A program made the position numbers and the translations under genes. A DNA stretch of 64,000 nucleotides from Turicibacter sp. TJ11 (lineage in GTDB: Bacteria > Bacillota_I > Bacilli_A > MOL361 > Turicibacteraceae): the NCBI RefSeq assembly GCF_021497505.1, contig NZ_CP069349.1, forward strand, positions 1,079,861 through 1,143,860, in the 5' to 3' direction. Of the stretch, positions 57,027 through 64,000 are shown piece by piece. The notes below the pieces were generated by a model, which was not told the DNA's origin, searched no databases, and saw only the letters and a list, made by a program, of their open reading frames with translations. Numbering within the stretch: position 1 is the stretch's first letter; the number at the start of each line of letters is the position of its first letter.

Positions 57027-60000
57027 TTACAGGCTTTCCATTATATCCAGCAGATGCTGATAACTATCAACGCTGTCGTAGACCACATCCGCCGATGAGA
57101 GTTCTGCGAACAATTTCCTTGCACAGTCAATCTTTGCTTTTTCAATCGGCTTCAGATTCAGCGTTTCCATCGTGCCTTTTGTCTCGGCGATAAAGAATAT
57201 GTGCTTTACCGTACCTTTGTTGAAAGCAATCGCCCAGTCAGGCGAGTAATTGCCGACCGGAGTCGGAATAGAGAATCCCTTCGGAAGTTTGGCGTAAACG
57301 CAGACTTCCTCTGCTAAATCCATATCCTCAGCGAACTTTCTCTCCACGCTCTGGCCGTCTTTTGCATAACCGTCCGCAAATACATAGTCCTGTACATTCT
57401 TCTTTGCCCGATACGCCTTGGAAAAATCCGTATTCTTTTCGGCTGTAAAGATGGCACTGTCGTAGGTTCCTTCGGTCTGATTATAAGTAATCTTCTCCAC
57501 GATCATCGTAGCTTTCTGCTCGTTGATCAGGCGGATAGCCTTTGTAATAAACTCCTCCGGGTTATTTTTGAACATGGCAAAGGTGTACGGCTTAATTCCC
57601 TCAAGGATTCGCGCAACTGTACGTCTGGTCAGTTTAGCACCTTCAGCAATCTTACCCACAAGGTCATATGTAACCTGGCTTCCTTCTGCTCGATCAAGAG
57701 TATAGGTCTGGCTCTTTTCCGCAACGAATCCGGCGCCGCTTTTCAACTTATCGGAATTCCAGTCCTGCCCCTGTTCGCCGGTGGTAACAGTGTATTGCAA
57801 CCTTGCAACGAACATTTTATCATCGATATGCGCGATAGCTTTTCGGATAAGTTCCTCGCTATCAAACTCCACAGTATACGCATACTTGTGGTTAATATAA
57901 TTCCAAAGCGTCTGAAACTCCTTCTTATAGAAGTTATCGTTCAGTGCATTTTCCTGAATCTTCGTTTCGTGACCATCACTGATCATATTGTCAAGGGCGT
58001 GTTCATCGAAGATGCTCTGGATAAGCGCATGGACGCCCTCAGAAATTTCCGTGCAGCTTTCCGGAACGGGAGCGAGTACGCCGTTCGCAAGGTCAGCGCG
58101 GTATTTATCGGTAACATGATCGTCCTCATCGATATAGTCGTTCTTGATGAGGTAACGGTAGATATCCCGTCCCTGCTTATCGGAAACAGTGACATCGTTG
58201 CCACCGATAATGAGCGTCTTGCCAATAAAATATTCCGCCGTAGCCTTGGTAGGACGTTCGTAAAGGTCGTCACGAATGCCTTTCTGCAAATCGGCAACGA
58301 AGCCTTTATACCCATCAGAAGCAATAACGGTCAGCTGGTTGATTTGTTGCACCTGACTGCCGAGTGTATCAGCATCCATACGATCGCCGTTCTGATTCAC
58401 GCAAAGACGCAGGCCACGGCCAACCTCCTGACGTTTCTGCGTAGGGGAACTGCCACCATGCTTCAAGGTGCAAATCTGAAATACATTCGGGTTATCCCAG
58501 CCTTCACGCAATGCCGAGTGCGAGAAAATGAAACGCACGGGATTGCTGAAAGAAAGCAGCCGCTCCTTGTCCTTCAAAATTAAATCATAAGCCGAGATAT
58601 CGTCACTTTCATCACTGCCACGCTTGGTAGAACTATCTACCTTACGACCTTTTTTATCTATGCTGAAATATCCGGCATGGGTTTGATGTACATCAATACC
58701 ACGGAGATACTGCTCATACGGCGTGTTGAAAAGCGTAAGATACTCGCTCAAGATATCCATATATTCCTGCTCAAAAATCTCTCCGTACTGCGAGTTCACC
58801 TCATTGCCATCGTCATCATATTTTCGGTACTTCGCAACCTCATCAATGAAAAACAAGGACAGTGTTTTGATGCCGCGGGAAAACAAATCCTTCTCCTTTT
58901 CAAAGTGAGAACGGATGGTTTCTCTGATCTGTACACGGCGCAGGTCAGCCTCGGACACATCTCCAACGACTTCTCCGGCATGGATTGTTTCACCGTTGGT
59001 AAAGGTCACAATTCCACGAATAGGATCAATTTCGCTGATACGGTATCCTCGATACTGATTCATATTTTTGGAGAGTGCGAAAAGGTCATCGTCCACGCCC
59101 AAGAGCCTTGTCTCGCGGTTGATGGACTTATTGTATCCGATTTCAAACTCGATGCGCGCCATCGGCGGTTTCTTCGGAGAGATAACAATGCCCTCCAAGA
59201 AAAGATAGCTGTCCGTTCCGCGCAGATTCTTGATATCAAAGCCTTTGACCTCGATTCGCTTAACCAGCCGCTTGTTGTAGGCATCCAGCGCGTCAAGCAC
59301 ATACACCAGTTCATGGTGCTGTTTGTGCGTAGCGGAATAGTTCAGGCAAAAGAGCGGATTAAACTCTTTCAGACTTTCCTGCGTGGCAGTGCCGCCCATT
59401 TTTTGCGGCTCATCAAGGATAACAATAGGACGGTTCGCCTTGATAACGTCAATTGGTTTTCTGCTGCCGAAGTCATCCAGTTCCGTGCGGATACGCCTTG
59501 CATCCTTTCCACGGGCATTGAAAGCCTGAATGTTTATAATCATGACGTTGATATCTGCACTCTGGCTGAAGTTATCAATCTCCGCCAGATTCTTAGAATC
59601 GTACACGAAGAAACGAGCCTTCTTGCCGTAATATTCCATAAAGTGATCCTGCATGGTCTCAAAACTCTTGCGGACGCCCTCTCGGATAGCAACGCTCGGC
59701 ACGACCACGATAAACTTGCTCCAGCCGTACTGCTTGTTCAGTTCAAACATGGTCTTTATATAGACGTAGGTCTTACCCGTTCCAGTCTCCATCTCCACGT
59801 CAAGGGAGCAGGTGCCAAGTCCTCCGGTCGTTACGGTTTCCGACAGCTTGATATTATTGCGAGTCTGAATCCTGCGTATATTATTAAGAAGCTGTCCGGA
59901 ATCAAGCTGCACACGGGCATTGGCAAAGCCCATATACAGTTCTTCTTCTGGAATCATCCAGTTTGTTACGTCTCGTTTAATCTCCACATCTCTGCGGTAG

Positions 60001-60104
60001 GTGAAGCGATCGTTGAACGGTTGACCTGCAAACACACCTACTACGCTTTCTACAGCCTCGGTTTGGTAAGGCTGTATGGTAAATTTGAATTTCATATCTG
60101 CCAT
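57027..60104 (-). CDS. res: Type III restriction enzyme Res subunit
   Basis: A 1,025-residue helicase-nuclease. It has Walker A METGTGKTYVYIKTM, a DEAD-type box VILDEPQKMGG, motif VI RQEVGRGLRLCV and a C-terminal nuclease core PDWAIAFNKGTVKH...FIAETKG. It is full length and unbroken, but its Mod partner lacks the catalytic half. The base composition is clearly higher in GC than the surrounding chromosome, and large antisense frames occur, typical of recent transfer. TAATG couples it to the upstream mod. Confidence 0.95.
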   Translation of the reverse strand: MADMKFKFTIQPYQTEAVESVVGVFAGQPFNDRFTYRRDVEIKRDVTNWMIPEEELYMGFANARVQLDSGQLLNNIRRIQTRNNIKLSETVTTGGLGTCSLDVEMETGTGKTYVYIKTMFELNKQYGWSKFIVVVPSVAIREGVRKSFETMQDHFMEYYGKKARFFVYDSKNLAEIDNFSQSADINVMIINIQAFNARGKDARRIRTELDDFGSRKPIDVIKANRPIVILDEPQKMGGTATQESLKEFNPLFCLNYSATHKQHHELVYVLDALDAYNKRLVKRIEVKGFDIKNLRGTDSYLFLEGIVISPKKPPMARIEFEIGYNKSINRETRLLGVDDDLFALSKNMNQYRGYRISEIDPIRGIVTFTNGETIHAGEVVGDVSEADLRRVQIRETIRSHFEKEKDLFSRGIKTLSLFFIDEVAKYRKYDDDGNEVNSQYGEIFEQEYMDILSEYLTLFNTPYEQYLRGIDVHQTHAGYFSIDKKGRKVDSSTKRGSDESDDISAYDLILKDKERLLSFSNPVRFIFSHSALREGWDNPNVFQICTLKHGGSSPTQKRQEVGRGLRLCVNQNGDRMDADTLGSQVQQINQLTVIASDGYKGFVADLQKGIRDDLYERPTKATAEYFIGKTLIIGGNDVTVSDKQGRDIYRYLIKNDYIDEDDHVTDKYRADLANGVLAPVPESCTEISEGVHALIQSIFDEHALDNMISDGHETKIQENALNDNFYKKEFQTLWNYINHKYAYTVEFDSEELIRKAIAHIDDKMFVARLQYTVTTGEQGQDWNSDKLKSGAGFVAEKSQTYTLDRAEGSQVTYDLVGKIAEGAKLTRRTVARILEGIKPYTFAMFKNNPEEFITKAIRLINEQKATMIVEKITYNQTEGTYDSAIFTAEKNTDFSKAYRAKKNVQDYVFADGYAKDGQSVERKFAEDMDLAEEVCVYAKLPKGFSIPTPVGNYSPDWAIAFNKGTVKHIFFIAETKGTMETLNLKPIEKAKIDCARKLFAELSSADVVYDSVDSYQHLLDIMESL

Positions 60105-61249
60105 TACAATACCTTTCTTTGCGTTTTCGGACTGTAGGTTTCAAAAATCTGTTCAAAGTTTGTCATCACGCTGTCGCTTGCGATGCCGCTGTCACGAAAC
60201 ACAGCGTAGAACGGCTTTTTCTTGGCAATCTCGGTGACTGTCTCCTCTGTGATCTCCAAATCAAAACAGGCAATGAGATAGCCATCTGCTACAGAGAAGA
60301 CCTTCTTGCCAGCAATTTCTGTTTCCTGAATGTCAGAAGAGAGCAGAATGCCCAGGTCGAGCATTACCTGGAAAAGCAGATCCTCCGGGGTACGATTCGG
60401 CTTGATGTTGTCAGCAAACAGCTCCATCTGCCCCTGATTGTAATCAGCAGGGCGATAAAACACATCTTCCATATTGCTGCTGTCCACCTTGAACACACGG
60501 AAGCCGATATCAAGGTTGCCGGTCGTCAAAGGAGATTCTTCTCTGATTATCTTTCCAACGCGACGCAACCGTTCTTCACCCACATCACATATATTTTTAA
60601 ATCCAGCAGCATAGGCATCTGTTTCTTCGCCTAATGGCTCCTGTATTTGAACTAATATAAATTTCCTATGACCTCCATCTTCTGCATTCTGCTGAAGCAG
60701 TGCATGAGCGGTAGTTCCTGAACCAGAAAAGAAATCCATCACGTAATCTTCTGGACCTACTGCAACACTCATAAGGTATTTCATAAGGTTTATTGGCTTC
60801 GGATTGTCAAAATGTACCTGTGGTATAAGTTTTTTAAGAAAAACTGTCGTGCTTTGCGCATCGAAAACACCCCAGCTACTCTTAATTGCCTTATTTTCAT
60901 TTGTCATCTCATATAAAAACTCTTTCTGCTTTGGTAAACTCTCTTGTTCGTTTTCCACCGAAGCCAACCATCCATATCGCGTTTGATCAATCTTATCAAC
61001 ATCCCATTGATAAGATAACGATGCAAACTTTCGGAACAGCTGTGATTGACCACATACTTCATCATATTGTTCACAAGGTATTGGTTGCGTATGGTTTTGA
61101 AAAACCCTTTGACTGCAAAACCATGCCCAGTCATATTCTTTCATGGCAGCAATCTGTTCTTCGCTCATCCCTGCATCACAATACTCAACTTCTAAACGCT
61201 TCCATCTACTATCAAACTTCTTTTTCTCATATCCATAATTAAATCCCAT
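60104..61249 (-). CDS. mod: Chimeric Mod: ICE protein N-terminus fused to type III Mod C-terminus
   Basis: A 381-residue frame with a good AGGAGG site. The first 75 or so residues (MGFNYGYEKKKFDSRWKRLE ... AGMSEEQIAAMKEYDWAWF) look like the N-terminus of small sigma-like proteins of conjugative elements. From about residue 115 it matches type III Mod: SSWGVFDAQSTTVFLKKLI, then motif I MDFFSGSGTTAHALLQ and the Mod tail. In beta-class methylases the catalytic DPPY lies before this part and is absent, so methylation is not expected. The likeness of the N-terminus is recalled, not searched. Confidence 0.75.
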   Translation of the reverse strand: MGFNYGYEKKKFDSRWKRLEVEYCDAGMSEEQIAAMKEYDWAWFCSQRVFQNHTQPIPCEQYDEVCGQSQLFRKFASLSYQWDVDKIDQTRYGWLASVENEQESLPKQKEFLYEMTNENKAIKSSWGVFDAQSTTVFLKKLIPQVHFDNPKPINLMKYLMSVAVGPEDYVMDFFSGSGTTAHALLQQNAEDGGHRKFILVQIQEPLGEETDAYAAGFKNICDVGEERLRRVGKIIREESPLTTGNLDIGFRVFKVDSSNMEDVFYRPADYNQGQMELFADNIKPNRTPEDLLFQVMLDLGILLSSDIQETEIAGKKVFSVADGYLIACFDLEITEETVTEIAKKKPFYAVFRDSGIASDSVMTNFEQIFETYSPKTQRKVL

Positions 61250-61352
61250 TATTAACCTCCTGTAGATTCAATTTGCAAAATTCACCATGCAAACTAAAAT
61301 CAGGAGGAGATCGACAACGAGAATCTCTGGGTTGTTTTCCATCCCCAGAAAC

Positions 61353-61391
61353 AAAAATGCCAGCTGATCTTAAGGACCAACTGGCATTTTT
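61353..61391 (-). terminator. Terminator after the bcr operon
   Basis: Arms AAAATGCCAG and CTGGCATTTTT with an inner TGA/TCA-like stem lie between uppP and mod. A smaller CTGGG/CCCAG hairpin is adjacent (61327-61348). Confidence 0.85.
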
Positions 61392-61416
61392 ATTCGCGCA
61401 CAAAGAAAACGCATTA

Positions 61417-62244
61417 TTAAGATTTTATAAGTACAACAAGTATACCAAGCACAATTCGATACCAACCAAACACCTTAAAATCATGTTTTTTGATAAAGTT
61501 CATTAGGAATTTAATTACTAAGACAGATACCGCAAATGCCACAGCCATACCGAGAACAAGAGCGAGCAGTTCTGCACTTGTAAATTCAAACCCGAATTTT
61601 AACAGCTTAAAAGCACTTGCTCCAAGCATAGTAGGTACTGCGAGGAAAAAAGTAAACTCTGCTGCTGCCACTCGTGAAACTCCTATGAGTAAAGCACCTA
61701 TAATCGTTGCTCCCGACCGTGATGTGCCGGGTATAAGTGATAACACTTGAAATGCCCCTATCAAGATTGCTGTTTTATAGCTGATGTCAGAAAGTGCCAT
61801 AGTAGTAGGAGTACGCTTTTTATTCCAATTTTCTATGAGAATGAATAACAAACCATAAAAGATTAACATGATTGAAATCACAATGGGGGTTTGGAGGTAA
61901 GCATCCAAATAATCATCAAATAGAATCCCCATAATAGCTGACGGTACACAAGCTACCGCAACCTTGAACCACAACGAGAAAGTATCCTTTTTAACAATTG
62001 ACTGTGCTTTGTTCTTAAATTGAAAGGGAAACATCTTGTTCCAAAACATTACAACCACTGCGAGTATAGCTCCAAGTTGAATAACAACAAAAAACATTTC
62101 TTTAAATGCTTCGCTCATATTAAGTGTGATAAATTCGTCCACAAGAATCATATGTCCTGTGCTGCTGATAGGTAGCCACTCAGTAATACCCTCAACAATT
62201 CCAAGAAAAATAACTTTTAAAATTTCTATAAAATCAAGTACCAT
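61417..62244 (-). CDS. uppP: Undecaprenyl-diphosphatase (BcrD/UppP)
   Basis: A 275-residue membrane enzyme that recycles undecaprenyl diphosphate, the target of bacitracin. Family motifs [18 protein letters not shown] and [19 protein letters not shown] are intact. The start overlaps the permease stop (TAATG). In enterococci and clostridia, the same order bcrA-bcrB-bcrD makes acquired bacitracin resistance, so this is probably an accessory copy rather than the housekeeping gene. Confidence 0.95.
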   Translation of the reverse strand: MVLDFIEILKVIFLGIVEGITEWLPISSTGHMILVDEFITLNMSEAFKEMFFVVIQLGAILAVVVMFWNKMFPFQFKNKAQSIVKKDTFSLWFKVAVACVPSAIMGILFDDYLDAYLQTPIVISIMLIFYGLLFILIENWNKKRTPTTMALSDISYKTAILIGAFQVLSLIPGTSRSGATIIGALLIGVSRVAAAEFTFFLAVPTMLGASAFKLLKFGFEFTSAELLALVLGMAVAFAVSVLVIKFLMNFIKKHDFKVFGWYRIVLGILVVLIKS

Positions 62245-62993
62245 TATTTCAAATCCTCCTTTTTAAAATGATGAAAGGTCATAAGAAAACCAACTGCTGA
62301 TACAAGAATAATAATAGATACAGACAGCAGTGTAGGATAGCCGGTACTCTGAAGTTTACCCTGCACCAAGAAATAGGTGGCTGTCCACGGATACAACGCT
62401 CCCCATTCTTGATTTGAAAGTGCGGCACTTCCCATGACAATCACGGCAGAGCCAATCATCGGGGCGACAAATCCTTTTGTTTTCATAGCAACAAACACAA
62501 AAGGAGAAACTGTTAAAAACATCAGGATACTGCCAAACAAAAACTTGGGGAGCCATACTATTGCCACTAGTAAGCTATATCCCTCCAATGTAAAGACAGC
62601 GTCATATAGCCCACAAACGATAAATATACCTGCCCATGTTACAAGGGTTAGCATAACAATCCAAAGAAGCAGGGTGCAAAATTTTCCAATTAATAGTTTT
62701 GTCCTTGAAATGGGTATGGGCAATATGGTTTTGAGGGTGCTTTCTGTGTACTCTCTGCTAAACAAGTAAGCTGCAATTGCCACATATATCATAATGTTTA
62801 CCAGCAGCATGATATACAGTACACTGTCGCTGTATATGTCAGACAAGGTAAAGATAATCTCCGGCTTATCAAAATGTGTTTGCAAGGCTTCTATTAACAT
62901 CAAAAGTGGGGTAGATAATACCCCTGCCACACTAATTAGCACCATTTTTGAACGCTTTAGTTTTAATAATTCACAAGAAATAAGATTAAGCAA
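62244..62993 (-). CDS. bcrB: ABC-2 type permease, BcrB-like
   Basis: A 249-residue permease with six membrane segments and no ATPase domain. A GGAGGTG site lies 6 nt before a TTG at 62993, which is the likely start ([19 protein letters not shown]); the frame is open further to 63008. It would form the exporter with the upstream ATPase. It overlaps the end of bcrA by 8 bp. Confidence 0.85.
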   Translation of the reverse strand: MLNLISCELLKLKRSKMVLISVAGVLSTPLLMLIEALQTHFDKPEIIFTLSDIYSDSVLYIMLLVNIMIYVAIAAYLFSREYTESTLKTILPIPISRTKLLIGKFCTLLLWIVMLTLVTWAGIFIVCGLYDAVFTLEGYSLLVAIVWLPKFLFGSILMFLTVSPFVFVAMKTKGFVAPMIGSAVIVMGSAALSNQEWGALYPWTATYFLVQGKLQSTGYPTLLSVSIIILVSAVGFLMTFHHFKKEDLK

Positions 62994-63903
62994 TACCGCC
63001 ACCTCCAATCAGTTTAGAAAAGTAGTCCTCTAAGTTTTCCTCACTATCATTTATCCTTGTCACGAGCAGTCCATTTCGTGCAAATTCTCGATTGATTTCT
63101 CCAACACTTTGGCTAAAGTCATAAATTCTCACCGTACCGTCCTGCACTGTAAAATCCGTCATGTGGTAGTGGTTTTCTAAAATCTTTCCGGCTATCTCAC
63201 TGTCAGATAAATCAAATTGAATGTATTTTCGATTCCTTTTGTGAAGCTCGGATATATTCACTTCCTCTACTAAATGCCCCTCGTGCATAACGCCGATAAT
63301 ATCTGCTATCTGTTCAATCTCGCTTAAAACATGGCTTGAGATAAAAATGGTAATGCCATGATTGTGACTAAGTTCAGATAAAAGTGAGCGTATTTCAACT
63401 ATTCCAATGGGGTCAAGTCCGTTAATCGGTTCGTCAAGTATTAAAAGCTCCGGCTCGTGCATAATGGCGGCGGCAATACCAAGCCGTTGCTTCATTCCGA
63501 GGGAATAATCGGAAAAGACTTTTCTTTTCTCCTTATGCAGCCCCACAACTTCAAGAGCTTTTTCTACTCCACTTTTAGATACTCCCCCTCGCAGTTTAGC
63601 GAGAATTTGCAAATTCTCATACCCTGTTAAATTACTGTAAAATCCCGGTGTTTCGATAATAGAGCCTACTTTGCTATAAAGGGTATGGATATTTTCCTTA
63701 TAGTTTGTGCCAAACAAGCGTACCGTTCCCTCCGTTGGGAAAGCAAGCTGCAACATCATTTTCATTGCTGTGGTTTTGCCTGCTCCGTTTCTGCCGAGCA
63801 AACCATAAATTTTGCCCTTTGGCACATGAAGATTTACCTTATCGACAACGGTGGCTGTTCCGTATCGCTTCGTAAGATTTTCTGTTTCAATGATATAATC
63901 CAT
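62986..63903 (-). CDS. bcrA: ABC transporter ATPase, BcrA-like
   Basis: A 305-residue ATPase of the bacitracin/lantibiotic exporter group. Walker A is [15 protein letters not shown], signature [14 protein letters not shown] and Walker [14 protein letters not shown]. The start at 63903 follows AAAGGAG; the frame itself is open to 63966. A C-terminal domain of about 90 residues is typical of BcrA. The expected regulator gene (bcrR) would lie beyond the right window edge. Confidence 0.92.
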   Translation of the reverse strand: MDYIIETENLTKRYGTATVVDKVNLHVPKGKIYGLLGRNGAGKTTAMKMMLQLAFPTEGTVRLFGTNYKENIHTLYSKVGSIIETPGFYSNLTGYENLQILAKLRGGVSKSGVEKALEVVGLHKEKRKVFSDYSLGMKQRLGIAAAIMHEPELLILDEPINGLDPIGIVEIRSLLSELSHNHGITIFISSHVLSEIEQIADIIGVMHEGHLVEEVNISELHKRNRKYIQFDLSDSEIAGKILENHYHMTDFTVQDGTVRIYDFSQSVGEINREFARNGLLVTRINDSEENLEDYFSKLIGGGGIA

Positions 63904-64000
63904 ATTTGATTCTCCTTTCCGTGGGTTGCTGTTCTTGTTTTCGCTGACCACAATCTTATTATCCACGAGTATTGCATAGAAGCCAAGAAATCTACCGTCA

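Noticed and set aside
57795-60137. Long open frames on the plus strand opposite the res gene (262 and 486 codons)
   Set aside because: They lie antisense to a complete, well-conserved Res protein, show no recognisable domains, and arise from the GC-richer composition.
63904-63966. Extended N-terminus of the BcrA frame
   Set aside because: The ATG at 63903 has an AAAGGAG site and matches the usual BcrA start; the extension has no such site.

Overview
The window is a low-GC Firmicute chromosome. It carries Bacillus-type gene orders (smc-ftsY-ylxM-ffh; rimM-trmD-rplS-lepB; rsmD-coaD with ylbJ), Shine-Dalgarno sites close to AGGAGG, many T-tract hairpin terminators, an L19 leader and a tandem glycine riboswitch. 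The protein flavour and IS content would fit a gut Erysipelotrichia/Bacilli lineage such as Turicibacter. That genus-level guess is inference only.

Layout. 1-2.5 kb: translation and secretion genes lepB, rplS, trmD and rimM, all on the minus strand. 2.8-17.4 kb: five different insertion sequences (IS1380-type, IS4-type, two IS1182-type, IS66-type) interleaved with a CPBP protease gene, feoAB under a Fur-type site, ylbJ, coaD and rsmD. 17.5-24.1 kb: the SRP/SMC block ffh, ylxM, ftsY, smc. The rpsP and khpA genes that usually join ffh to rimM are absent. 24.2-31.4 kb: a serine hydrolase, uvsE, a membrane-anchored Mrr-like protein, yccF, an aldehyde dehydrogenase, corA (with a possible regulatory leader peptide) and a TIM-barrel protein. 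31.5-36.5 kb: a four-gene MacAB-like exporter with two adaptor proteins. 36.9-46.3 kb: three amino-acid or dicarboxylate symporters, one behind a glycine riboswitch, plus small proteins and a SWIM zinc-finger protein. 46.6-51.4 kb: small unknown genes and two Rpn-family (PD-(D/E)XK) genes. One Rpn gene is destroyed by an IS3 element and by a 58-bp palindromic insert; the other carries a 45-bp in-frame palindromic insert. 51.5-56.8 kb: a type I R-M locus (hsdR, hsdS) whose hsdM loses its N-terminal half at an abrupt junction near 56,780. 56.8-64 kb: foreign DNA, visibly richer in GC over the type III res gene, with a res gene, a chimeric mod gene lacking the catalytic DPPY half, and a bcrA-bcrB-uppP bacitracin-resistance operon.

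The most striking pattern is that both IS1182 elements sit exactly in the loop of a bidirectional terminator between convergent genes, with 7-bp target duplications. Removing each element restores a perfect hairpin. Each element also carries its own T-tract hairpins near both ends, so it seems to replace the terminator it splits. Other leads are the corA leader ORF (a start codon followed by acidic residues and a proline, as in Mg2+-sensing leader peptides), the palindromic inserts in both Rpn genes, and two restriction systems next to one junction that have both lost the catalytic part of their methyltransferase.
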